From RHKX01 sp963743875 (GTDB lineage Bacteria; Actinomycetota; Thermoleophilia; Solirubrobacterales; 70-9), in contig CAVURM010000001.1 in the NCBI GenBank assembly GCA_963743875.1, forward strand, positions 992,001-1,056,000: a stretch of 64,000 nt of DNA, given 5' to 3'. Shown one piece after another: positions 8,814-16,370 of this stretch (within the stretch, counting starts at the first letter, position 1; the number at the start of each line of letters is the position of its first letter). The translations under genes and the position numbers were made by a program. Below the pieces are notes generated by a model. It saw only the letters and a list, made by a program, of their open reading frames with translations, searched no databases and had not been told where the DNA came from.

Positions 8814-9620
8814 GTGCCCTGGATCGAAACCGATTCGCTCAGCTTCACCGCCCGCTTCGAGGAGGGGGACGAGGAATGTGCCGAGCGTACGCTCGACCAG
8901 CTCGAGGATCTGCGTCTGAGGCTCGAGGATCGCTTCGAGCATGCGCCGGGAGGGGTGACGGTCATCCTCCACCCGAGCTCCGCCTGGCTCTCAGCGGCGC
9001 ATCCGTTCCTGCCCGCAGCACGGTTGGCCGCGGCACCCGCCAGCCGTCGCTACCTGGCGGGCTGGGCGACCCGGACCGAGCTTCACACGCTCAACGACGG
9101 CGCGCTCGAGCGCCGGGCGGGTGGGCCCGACTCACTCCGAGCGCTGCTGGGAACGGCGGACCGGCTATACGCCCAACTCGTCCTGGCCGCCAATAATCCG
9201 CGGATCCCGCCGCCCTGGGGCCCGCGCCCGTTTGCCCGGTACCTGCGCTGGGCTTGGTTGATCGAGGGCGGCGCGCAGTACTACGCCGGTCAGTACTCGA
9301 GCTTCCGGCCGGCGGTCCTGCGTCGCCTCAACGAGGGCGGCAATCCATCCTTTCCCCCGTCGGCGCGCGACGCGATCATCCTCGGCGGCAGCATCTTCGA
9401 TCTGCTCGACCGTGAGATCGGGCGCCACGCCTGCGACCTGCTCGTGACCCGCCTTCCGAAGAGCGGGCCCGTAACCGCCCTCGAAACCGCGTTCGGCGCC
9501 CGGATGCGTGAGATCGAGCCGATCTGGATCGACCACATCCATGAGCTGGCCTCTGGAGCCTCGCCCGATCCCTACGACGGTCCCCACGGCATCCCGAGCG
9601 AGCCGCCGCTCAGGAGATGA
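8814..9620 (+). CDS. Peptidase MA-like protein lacking the HExxH motif
   Basis: A 268-residue soluble protein. The block WAWLIEGGAQYYAG (about residues 144-157) resembles the WLxEGLAxYF segment that follows the zinc helix in gluzincin (peptidase MA-like) families. The helix where HExxH is expected reads LYAQLVLAANNP and has no His-Glu pair, so catalysis by that mechanism is unlikely. The N-terminal GGVTVILHPS stretch also fits the fold. GTG 8814 is chosen because TACCCT ends exactly seven bases upstream, a leaderless arrangement. Its end overlaps the convergent zinc-ribbon gene by 11 bp. The family call is moderate and the function unknown. Confidence 0.6.
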   Translation: MPWIETDSLSFTARFEEGDEECAERTLDQLEDLRLRLEDRFEHAPGGVTVILHPSSAWLSAAHPFLPAARLAAAPASRRYLAGWATRTELHTLNDGALERRAGGPDSLRALLGTADRLYAQLVLAANNPRIPPPWGPRPFARYLRWAWLIEGGAQYYAGQYSSFRPAVLRRLNEGGNPSFPPSARDAIILGGSIFDLLDREIGRHACDLLVTRLPKSGPVTALETAFGARMREIEPIWIDHIHELASGASPDPYDGPHGIPSEPPLRR

Positions 9621-10071
9621 GCGCCCAGATCAGGGTCGCCAGCGCGCCGAACGCGAGCACGAAGATCAGCATCGCCGCCGCCAACCGGAAGGCCAGCCTC
9701 CGGAAGCCGTCAGGATCACGCTCGATCAGGGGCTCGTCACCGATCGTCAGCAACTCGCGGGCGGCCTCGACCCCGGAGGCGGGCACCATCACGTCACGAG
9801 GGCCGGCGGCGAGGAAGTCGGGGACGTCGAACCCGCCCGAGCGGCGCAGGATGCTGGGAATGCCCTCCTCGAGCAGGATCCCCTGGATCAGCTCCGCCTC
9901 AGCAAGGTTGAGCCCGACGGCGACCCGCTGAACCTCGCCGCGAGCGAAGCGAGGCTGAATCTTTCGCGCGCGCTCGGTGCGCTCGTCGACCGGCGCCGCT
10001 TCGGCGGGACCGGCCTGGGTCAGAACCATCCCGCAGCCGGCGCAGAACCGCTCGCCCTCCGCGTGGGCCAA
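9610..10071 (-). CDS. Zinc-ribbon / DUF2007-like protein with C-terminal membrane anchor
   Basis: About 153 residues from TTG 10071. Residues near 47-110 (AVGLNLAEAELIQGILLEEGIP to the VMVP block) resemble the PF09413/DUF2007 putative signal-transducing domain. The last 25 residues form one membrane helix. A CAGCG knuckle is near the start, and the codons just upstream, in frame back to a stop at about 10111, encode ACRGCGL, the other half of a CxxC...CxxC ribbon. No ATG, GTG or TTG precedes that half, so the true start is unclear: a rare codon, or an indel at the junction with mec. It is third in the cysM-mec operon. Confidence 0.65.
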   Translation of the reverse strand: MAHAEGERFCAGCGMVLTQAGPAEAAPVDERTERARKIQPRFARGEVQRVAVGLNLAEAELIQGILLEEGIPSILRRSGGFDVPDFLAAGPRDVMVPASGVEAARELLTIGDEPLIERDPDGFRRLAFRLAAAMLIFVLAFGALATLIWALIS

Positions 10072-10099
10072 TCCGCAACCGCGACAGGCGAGCTCGCGA

Positions 10100-10498
10100 T
10101 CAGACGACGTCTAGATCGACCTCCTGGACGCCGCCGTCGCGGATCGCGAAAGCACGGACCACCGGGTTGTCGAGGTCGGCGACGGAGCAGATCAGATAGA
10201 GCGGATCGGGCCAGGCCCCGGCGAGGTTGATGTCGGTCTGGGATGGGTACGCCTCGCTCTTCGTATGCGAGTGATAGATCCCGACCATCTCCTCCCCGTC
10301 GGCCTCGATCCGGTCCATGATCCGGATCTGATCACTGGGATGAACCTCGTAGCGGAGCCAGGTGCCGGCGGCGTTACGGGCTCTGTGCACCGACGTCATC
10401 TCCTCCGCGCTGCCGCCGATCAGCCCGCAGCACTCGTTGGGGAGGTCCTCGCGCGAGTGGGCGACGATCTCGTCGATCAGTGATCGGGCGATGCGCAT
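10100..10498 (-). CDS. mec: JAMM/MPN metalloprotease, Mec-type (CysO-cysteine hydrolase)
   Basis: A 132-residue single-domain zinc protease. The JAMM site is complete: Glu22 in NECCGL, His76 and His78 in YHSHTK, Ser86 and Asp89 in PSQTDI. In Mycobacterium tuberculosis the homologue Mec+ cleaves cysteine from the CysO-cysteine adduct made by CysM. Here it starts seven bases after the cysM stop on the same strand, the same gene pairing. The matching CysO is 11 kb away and has a C-terminal tail beyond Gly-Gly, so this protease may also do the initial trimming. The function by family and context is strong; dual use is inference. Confidence 0.88.
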   Translation of the reverse strand: MRIARSLIDEIVAHSREDLPNECCGLIGGSAEEMTSVHRARNAAGTWLRYEVHPSDQIRIMDRIEADGEEMVGIYHSHTKSEAYPSQTDINLAGAWPDPLYLICSVADLDNPVVRAFAIRDGGVQEVDLDVV

Positions 10499-10505
10499 CG
10501 GCGGG

Positions 10506-11471
10506 CTACCACCAGTTGGTGGTGTCGAGGTCGTCGATCGAGTCGACCTCGGTCGTGTAAACGCCAGACGAGAGGTACTTCCAGCCGTCGTCGGGAATCA
10601 GGAAGACAACGTTTCCCTCGTCGAGTTCACCAGCGATCCGGTTGGCGACGTAGGCAATCGCGCCGGCGCTGACACCGGCGAAGATGCCCTCCTCGCGCAG
10701 CAGCTTCTGGGTCCAGATGACGGAGTCGCGGTTGGAGACCATGATCTTCCGGTCGAGAATCGAGAGATCGATGATCGGCGGGATGAAGCCGTCGTCGAGC
10801 GAGCGGAGCCCGTCGACCAGTTCCCCCTGCATCGGCTCGGAGGCAACGATCTTGGTGTCGGGGTTGTGCTCCTTCAAACGCCGGCCGACGCCCATCAAGG
10901 TTCCGCCGGTTCCGAGGCCGCCGACGAATGCGGCTACGTCCTCGAGTTCCTCGAGGATCTCGAGGCCGGTGCCGTTGTAATGGGCGAGTGGGTTGGCATC
11001 GTTCCCGTACTGGTAGGGCATGTAGTAGGAGGAGTCCTTCTCGGCCATGTCGAGGGCCAGCTCGACCGCCCCGTTTGAGCCCTTCGGACCCTCCGAATAG
11101 ACAATCTCGGCCCCGTACATGCTGAGCAGCTGGGAGCGTTCGACCGTGACGTTGTCGGGCATCACCGCCTTGATCGAGTAGCCCTTGCGCCGGCAGATCA
11201 TCGCGAGTGCAATACCGGTGTTTCCCGAGGTGGGCTCGAGGATCGTCTGCCCCGGCGAGATCAGGCCCTCGGATTCGGCCCGGTCGATCATCGCCTTGGC
11301 GACACGATCCTTGACCGAGCCGGTCGGGTTCCGGCCCTCGAGCTTGGCGAAGACCCGAACTCCCGGTCGCGGCGAGAAGCGCTGAAGCTCGACCAGAGGA
11401 GTGTTCCCGATCGCTTCGAGAATGCTCTCGAACTGGCCGCCGCAGGGTCGGTTTAGCAGTTCTCCACCCAT
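10506..11471 (-). CDS. cysM: CysO-dependent cysteine synthase CysM (PLP enzyme)
   Basis: A 321-residue fold-type II PLP enzyme that joins sulfide or protein thiocarboxylate to O-acetyl- or O-phosphoserine. Lys54 in NPTGSVKDR binds PLP, the PTSGNTGIAL loop recognises substrate, and GTGGTLMGVGRRL binds the cofactor phosphate. I assign CysM rather than CysK because of the immediate mec neighbour and the cysO/moeZ locus nearby. ATG 11471 is preferred over the ATG at 11555: a TACACT -10 box and a perfect inverted repeat directly abut it. It leads the operon cysM-mec-zinc ribbon and is divergent from an amino-acid ABC transporter. Confidence 0.9.
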   Translation of the reverse strand: MGGELLNRPCGGQFESILEAIGNTPLVELQRFSPRPGVRVFAKLEGRNPTGSVKDRVAKAMIDRAESEGLISPGQTILEPTSGNTGIALAMICRRKGYSIKAVMPDNVTVERSQLLSMYGAEIVYSEGPKGSNGAVELALDMAEKDSSYYMPYQYGNDANPLAHYNGTGLEILEELEDVAAFVGGLGTGGTLMGVGRRLKEHNPDTKIVASEPMQGELVDGLRSLDDGFIPPIIDLSILDRKIMVSNRDSVIWTQKLLREEGIFAGVSAGAIAYVANRIAGELDEGNVVFLIPDDGWKYLSSGVYTTEVDSIDDLDTTNWW

Positions 11472-11488
11472 CACTTCAATAAGTGTAG
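11472..11488 (-). promoter_or_regulatory. cysM start-site box: palindrome plus -10
   Basis: On the plus strand, CACTT (11472-11476) and AAGTG (11481-11485) form an inverted repeat with a 4-nt spacer directly against the cysM ATG. The minus-strand -10 TACACT is 11482-11487, ten bases before the start. A TTTGAT -35-like element lies 17 bp further upstream. Thirteen of 17 positions match the box in front of moeZ (23969-23985), and two of the differences are compensatory within the palindrome. Probably a shared operator for a sulfur-responsive regulator. Confidence 0.6.
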
Positions 11489-11571
11489 TGAACCAACCAC
11501 GCCGATCAAAGCAGCCCGATCGCGACCCGATTCGGCCCCGGTCGGGAAACCCCATCGCGGGCGAGATTTAT

Positions 11572-11611
11572 CCCATGCGGCTATCGTGACGCAAGGCCTC
11601 ACCCGCATGGG
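11572..11611 (+). promoter_or_regulatory. Leader hairpin before ABC transporter operon
   Basis: CCCATGCGG (11572-11580) and CCGCATGGG (11603-11611) form a perfect 9-bp stem around a 22-nt loop containing TGACGCAAGGCC, 33 bp before the proposed ATG. It could be a leader RNA element or operator. I do not recognise a known riboswitch with confidence. Confidence 0.4.
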
Positions 11612-11644
11612 GCAGGTGGGCATCGGATGAAAGGGACGACCTTG

Positions 11645-12490
11645 ATGACAAAGACCAGGATGTGGTCGCTGATCGCGCTTGTCGTCGGGCTCACGGGCGC
11701 ATTTGCGGTTGCGGGCTGCGGCGGCGATGACAGCACCGACAGCACCAGCGCCGACAGTTCGACTGCGAGCGGTGACCTCCAAACGCTCGAGCCGGGGAAG
11801 CTGATCGTGGGTTCCGATATTCCCTACCCCCCGTTCGAGCAGGGCGATCCGCCTGACTACGAGGGCTTCGACATCGACCTGATCAACGCAGTCGCCGACG
11901 AGATGGGCCTCGAGGCCCAGATCGAAGACGCTCCGTTCGATCTGCTGTTGCAGGGCGGCGGCGGTCAGTTCGACCTCGCGATCGCGGCAACGACGATCAC
12001 GCCCGCCCGCGAGAACCGGGTTGACTTCTCCGATCCGTACTTCCTGTCATCACAGGGTTTGCTGGTCCAAGAGGGCTCCGACATCGCCACGGTCGACGAC
12101 CTGAGCGGCAAGATCGTCGCTGCCCAGGACGGGACCACGGGCGAGACCTACGCAACCGACAACACGGACGCGTCCGAGGTTCGCCCCTACCCGGAGGTCG
12201 ACGATGCGTTCAACGCACTGTCGGTCGGTCAGGTCGACGCCGTGATTGCCGACCTGCCGGCGGTCCAGGATGCGGCCGAAAACAAGGAAGGCCTCGCGGT
12301 CGTTCAGGACTTCCCGACCGACGAGGAATACGGGATCATCGTCCCGCAGGGCAACACCGCGCTACTCGACGCGGTCAACACGGCGCTGCAGACGGTCAAG
12401 GACGACGGGACCCTGGACGAGATCTACCAGCAGTACTTCTCGATTCCAGCTCCCGAGGAGTTGCTGACGTCCACCCACGACGCCAGCTGA
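11645..12490 (+). CDS. Polar amino-acid ABC transporter substrate-binding lipoprotein
   Basis: A 281-residue family 3 periplasmic-type binding protein, exported and lipid-anchored. The N-terminus MTKTRMW, a hydrophobic core and the lipobox AVAGC give an acylated Cys, followed by a Ser/Thr/Asp linker. The binding domain opens with LIVGSDIPYPPFEQG and has FDIDLINAVA, FDLAIAATTITPARE and VDFSDPYF, typical of His/Gln/cystine-binding proteins. ATG 11645 is favoured over ATG 11627 because AAAGGGA lies upstream and the signal n-region is normal. Lying divergent to cysM, it may import cystine or another cysteine precursor; that is inference from position. Confidence 0.85.
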   Translation: MTKTRMWSLIALVVGLTGAFAVAGCGGDDSTDSTSADSSTASGDLQTLEPGKLIVGSDIPYPPFEQGDPPDYEGFDIDLINAVADEMGLEAQIEDAPFDLLLQGGGGQFDLAIAATTITPARENRVDFSDPYFLSSQGLLVQEGSDIATVDDLSGKIVAAQDGTTGETYATDNTDASEVRPYPEVDDAFNALSVGQVDAVIADLPAVQDAAENKEGLAVVQDFPTDEEYGIIVPQGNTALLDAVNTALQTVKDDGTLDEIYQQYFSIPAPEELLTSTHDAS

Positions 12491-12505
12491 AAACAGACCT
12501 CAATC

Positions 12506-12563
12506 GGCGGCCACGTGGCCGCCGAGTTCCGGTTGGAGAGGGCGCCGAACGGGCGCCCTCTCC
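12506..12563 (+). terminator. Two tandem palindromes between binding protein and permease
   Basis: GGCGGCCACGTGGCCGCC (12506-12523) is a perfect 18-bp palindrome. It is followed by GGAGAGGGCGCC (12535-12546), loop gaacg, and GGCGCCCTCTCC (12552-12563), a perfect 12-bp stem. No T-run follows, so this is more likely a partial terminator or 3' stabiliser that lets the binding protein be made in excess over the membrane parts, a usual pattern in ABC operons. Confidence 0.6.
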
Positions 12564-12630
12564 AGTTCGGGCGCCCCGACCGCGAACGAGCGGTTAGGGT
12601 GCTTGACACCTTGGGCAGCAGGAGAGGTTC

Positions 12631-13400
12631 ATGCAGCGAATAATCGAGCAGTACTTCGACTTCGGGGTGATGTTCGACCCCGACAACTTCGACAAGGTCC
12701 TCGCCGGTTTCTGGTTCACGATCAAGCTCTCGATCGTCGCCGGGATCATCGCCCTGATCTGGGGGCTCATACTCGCAGTGCTCAGACAGACTCCCGGGCA
12801 AGTGGGGGCGCGTCATTCGCTGGCCGACGATCGCCTATATCGACATCTTCCGCGGCGTCCCGGCGCTGCTCACCATCCTGCTCGTGGCCGGCAGCCTCGG
12901 CGCGCTCTCCGTCGTCTCCCCGGAACGGGAGACCCCGGGGTGCTGCCGCGCTGGATCGGCGTCCCCGATTGGTTCGGCCAACCTTCGCCGTTCTGGTACG
13001 GCGTCTTCGCACTGGTGCTGACCTACGGCGCTTACCTGGCAGAGGTCTACCGAGCCGGCATCGAGGCCGTGCCCGGGCGGCCAGATGGAGGCCGCTCGCT
13101 CGCTCGGCATGAGCCACGGCCAGGCGATGCGCAAGGTGATCGTCCCGCAGGCCATCCGCAAGGTGATTCCGCCTCTGCTCAACGACTACATCGCGCTGAT
13201 GAAGGACACGACCCTGGTCAGCGTGATCGGTTTGATCGAGGTCGTGCAGGCAGGCCGCGACATCCAGTCGGAGACGTTCAACAGCTCGTCGCTGATGCTG
13301 GGAGCGATCCTTTTCGTCCTCGTCACGATCCCGCTGGCTCGGATCGTCGACGTGCTCATCTCCAGACAGCAGGCGACGCTTCCAGCGGGGGATGGCATGA
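12631..13400 (+). pseudogene. Amino-acid ABC transporter permease (HisM/GlnP type), multiply frameshifted
   Basis: The conceptual protein is a normal HisM/GlnP permease with several membrane helices: MQRIIEQYFDFGVMF, then FTIKLSIVAGIIALIWGLIL, the IDIFRGVPALLTILL block, YGAYLAEVYRAGIEAV, and the EAA loop GQMEAARSLGMSHGQAMRKV. Reading it needs frame changes at CCCGGG 12793-12798 (one base extra), CCCCGGGG 12933-12940 (one base missing) and CCCGGG 13072-13077 (one base extra), and probably one more near 13375-13390 to reach the natural end FQRGMA-TGA at 13400. All sites are short C/G runs and all restored segments are conserved, so base-level error is as likely as real decay. Confidence 0.8.
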
Positions 13401-14175
13401 GCCGCGACGAGGCGGAGAATGACGTCCGCTACGAGGGTCCGATCCTGGAGCTGATCGGGCATCCACAAGGCCTTCGGCGACCTCGAGGTGCTCAGGGGCG
13501 TCGACCTGACGGTCGAGAAGGGCGAGGTGATCTGCGTTCTCGGGCCCAGTGGGTCGGGCAAGAGCACCCTGTTGCGTTGCATCAACCTCCTCTCCCCGCC
13601 CGACGCCGGAACCATCTCGCTGGCGGGTCAGGAGATCACCGGCCGCGGTCAACGACGGGCTCGACTTCGTCCGCCGCCGGGTCGGGATGGTGTTTCAGAG
13701 CTTCAACCTGTTCCCCCACAAGAACGCGCTCGAGAACGTCACCATGGCGCCCGAGACGGTGCTCGGCCGCTCGAGTGGGGAATGTAAAGAGGAGGGCGAG
13801 AAGCTGCTCGCCCGGGTCGGGCTGACCGATCGCTCCCACGAATACCCCGAACGCCTCTCCGGCGGCCAGCAGCAGCGCGTCGCGATCGCCCGCGCCCTGG
13901 CGATGGGCCCGGACGTGATGCTCTTCGACGAGGTGACGAGCGCTCTCGACCCCGAGCTCGTCAAGGAGGTGCTCGACGTGATGCGCGAGCTTGCCGACGA
14001 GGGCATGACGATGGTCGTCGTCACCCACGAGATCGGGTTCGCCCGCTCGGCCGCCGATCGAGTGATCTTCATGGACGAGGGCGTGATCATCGAGCAGGGC
14101 CCGCCCTCGCAGGTCCTCGACGCTCCTCGCGAGGAGCGGACCAAGAAGTTCCTCGGTCTCGTGCTCGCTCACTGA
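13397..14175 (+). pseudogene. Amino-acid ABC transporter ATPase (GlnQ/HisP type), frameshifted
   Basis: Starts at ATG 13397, which overlaps the restored permease stop (ATGA). It encodes the energising subunit of the polar amino-acid importer. Walker A GPSGSGKST, the Q-loop VFQSFNLFPHKNALENV, signature LSGGQQQRVAIARAL, Walker B VMLFDEVTSALDPE and the switch VVVTHE are all present. Two one-base gains, near 13457-13460 (ggg before IHKAFG) and 13641-13646 (before VNDGLDFV), break the frame. From about 13645 to the stop at 14175 the frame is clean. Restored length is about 258 residues, normal for the family. Confidence 0.82.
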
Positions 14176-14206
14176 TCGCTGAGCGGCGCTCTCCGCGGAT
14201 GCGCTC

Positions 14207-14223
14207 GCCGCCTCCGAGGCGGC
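14207..14223. terminator. GC hairpin after ABC operon
   Basis: GCCGCCTC, a single C, and GAGGCGGC form a perfect 8-bp stem 32 bp after the ATPase stop. A weaker GAGCG/CGCTC pair surrounds the interval just before. Likely operon terminator without a T-tract. Confidence 0.5.
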
Positions 14224-14260
14224 TCGTCCGTGCAACCGAGCCGATACCCTTTTGCGCTTC

Positions 14261-15355
14261 GTGATCCCTTCACCGAAACGAAGGGCGAAGTCGGCGGCCC
14301 GGACCCTCTGCCTGGCACTCCTCATCGCACTGTCGGCGATGGCGTTGATGCTCAGCACCCCGGCCGGCTCCGAGGCCGCCCAGGCACCGAAGCGATTCTT
14401 CGGAGTGCACCCGCGGTCGATCCACCCCGGAGATTACGAAGACATGCGGGCGGCCGACGTCGGGTTGCTGCGCACGGCCTTCTACATCCAGTCCGTCAGA
14501 TCCCACCCGGGCGACCCCTACGACTGGAGCGAGTTCGACGCGATCGTCACCGGTACCGCGAGCAACGGCATCGACGTGCTGCCGGTCCTGCTCGGCGTGC
14601 CGCGGTACGTCTCCACCCAGCCGTACGTGGTCCCGCTGGGTAATTCGGAGAGCGAATGGAAGGCCTTTCTCGCGGCTCTGGTCGATCGCTACGGACCGGG
14701 TGGCGAGTTCTGGTCACTCAACCCAGCGATCCCCTACCGGCCGATCGGCGAATGGCAGATCTGGAACGAGGAGAACGCACTCACCAACTGGAAGGGCAAG
14801 CCGAGCCCCAGGGAATACGGACGACTGTTGACGATTTCCGCCGACGCGATCCAGGCCGAGGATCCAGACGCCAAGCTGGTCACCGGCGGGGTCATCTCCG
14901 AGCCGCAGAACCCGAAGGCGATGGACGGCGTGGACTACCTGCGGAAGCTGCTCGGTTCGACGGCGGTCGTCCGGGCGGTCGACATCATCGCGATCCACCC
15001 CTACAGCGGCACGGTCAACAGGGTCAAGAAGCAGATCCAGCTCACCCGCGAGATGCTCGGAGACTCGAAGCTGAAGGAGGCACCGATCTGGGTGACCGAG
15101 CTCGGCTGGGGCTCGGGGAACAGCGACCGCAACCCGCAGATCGTGTCGCCGGCCGAGCAGCGCAGCAACCTTCGCGGCTCCTTCGAGATGGCCCTGAAGC
15201 AACGCAAGCGGCTCGGCATCGAGCGGATGGTCTGGTACCAGTGGCGTGACGGGGAGGACACCGTCTGCAACTGGTGCGGAACCTCCGGCCTGCTCCACAA
15301 GGACGGAATCGCAAAGCCGCTTCTCGACGTCTTCAGCGGGATTGCCCGAATCTGA
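14261..15355 (+). CDS. Secreted TIM-barrel glycoside hydrolase (GH5/GH39-like), exopolysaccharide locus
   Basis: A 364-residue protein with a Sec signal peptide (basic MIPSPKRRAK, hydrophobic core, cleavage near GSEAAQA). Clan-A retaining hydrolase hallmarks are Glu170 in QIWNEEN (acid/base) and Glu280 in WVTELGWG (nucleophile). The C-terminus has an unusual WYQWRD...C-N-W-C motif and KPLLDVF. A paralogue with the same motifs lies at 20305-21429, and the two bracket sugar-polymer genes, so it probably trims or cleaves the exopolysaccharide outside the cell. GTG 14261 is preferred to TTG 14252: TACCCT lies ten bases before it. The exact GH family is unsettled. Confidence 0.82.
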   Translation: MIPSPKRRAKSAARTLCLALLIALSAMALMLSTPAGSEAAQAPKRFFGVHPRSIHPGDYEDMRAADVGLLRTAFYIQSVRSHPGDPYDWSEFDAIVTGTASNGIDVLPVLLGVPRYVSTQPYVVPLGNSESEWKAFLAALVDRYGPGGEFWSLNPAIPYRPIGEWQIWNEENALTNWKGKPSPREYGRLLTISADAIQAEDPDAKLVTGGVISEPQNPKAMDGVDYLRKLLGSTAVVRAVDIIAIHPYSGTVNRVKKQIQLTREMLGDSKLKEAPIWVTELGWGSGNSDRNPQIVSPAEQRSNLRGSFEMALKQRKRLGIERMVWYQWRDGEDTVCNWCGTSGLLHKDGIAKPLLDVFSGIARI

Positions 15356-15388
15356 GCCGGTCGGCGCCCGAGGTGCGCGCCGCGGCGT

Positions 15389-16356
15389 CTATTCGTTCGC
15401 GGCCGACAGTTTGCGTCGCCGCCCCAGCCGGCGCTGGAGGTTGCGAATGAACGGCGAACCGCCGCCGCCGGCAGCCACCGCCGCCGGAAACTCGCGGGTG
15501 TGACGAGCCGACCGCCAGCCCCGGACCCTGCCCTTGACGCCGGTGAGCGTGCGGTCGATCACGGCTTGCCCGCCGACGATCACGAGGTCCCTCGCGAGGA
15601 TCGAGGGTAGGCGCCGCGGGGTCATCACCCCCCATTTCCGGAGCACGTAGCCACGACCGAACCCGGTCAGGTAGTTCTTCGCGCTGGATCCGGACCCGAG
15701 CGTCGCCGAATGCTCGTGGACGCCGAATGCATCGGGCGCGAGCCGGCAGCGCCCCCCCGCCTCGAGCAGCTTCAGCGCCAGGTCCACGTCCTCCCAATAG
15801 GCGAACAGGCTTCTCGTCGAAGCCGCCGACCTCGAGGAAGGCGTCCCGGTCGAAGGCGGCGGCCTTCGGCGAGGGGCCGATCGGGTCCGGGGGGGCGGTT
15901 GCAAGGACGCTGATTGGCTCGCCGTTCAGGTAGTCGTAGACCAGGAGGGTGCGATCGAGCTCCATGCCGGCGCTGTCGATCAGATCCGGGAACCGGAAGT
16001 CGCGCAGCACCCCGGAGGTCATCACGATCCCGGCAGCCGGGATCGAGTGGGGCGATCAGACGCTCGATGAAGTCGGGGGCGCAGACGCAGTCGTCGTTGA
16101 CCAGCACCAGCGTCTCCGTCGAGGCTCGGTGCGCACCGATGTTCATCGGCGCCGAAAACCCGGCGTTGTGGTCGAGAGCAACGACCTCGGCGAAGTCGTA
16201 TCGCGAGCCCGTTGCACTGACGGCACCCCCGGGGGAGTCGTTGTCGATGACGATCGTCTCGTGCGGGACCGTCTGGACAGCGAGCGAGTCGAGCAGACGG
16301 TCGAGCCGGCCCCCGGCAGACGCCTGTGAGGGGACGATCACTGTGGCCGAAACCAA
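15389..16356 (-). pseudogene. GT2-family glycosyltransferase, two frameshifts
   Basis: An inverting GT-A glycosyltransferase of the rhamnosyltransferase type. The N-terminus ATVIVPSQ and the IVIDNDSPGG, HNAGFSAPMNIG and VNDDCVCAPDF (DxD-like) blocks are in one frame. DFRFPDLIDSAGMELD to FDRDAFLEVGGFDEK is in a second, and LFAYWEDVDLALKLLEAGG to the C-terminus in a third. One extra base in the ggg at 16039-16041 and one near 15806-15812 restore a single protein of about 322 residues. The start is TTG 16356, 14 bp after the sugar-transferase stop on the same strand, so it is last in the minus-strand exopolysaccharide operon. Confidence 0.8.
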
Positions 16357-16370
16357 AGTGCCGGGGCCGC

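Noticed and set aside
11575..11589. Leader peptide MRLS before the ABC transporter as a cysteine attenuator
   Set aside because: It has no Cys codons, is only four residues long and has no clear ribosome site.
11581..11611. c-di-GMP (GEMM) riboswitch suggested by GACGCAAGGCC
   Set aside because: The required upstream CACAGGGCAAACC arm and the tetraloop-receptor order are absent.
12631..14175. Permease-ATPase fusion protein
   Set aside because: The apparent read-through arises from indels; a natural ATGA stop/start exists at 13397-13400.
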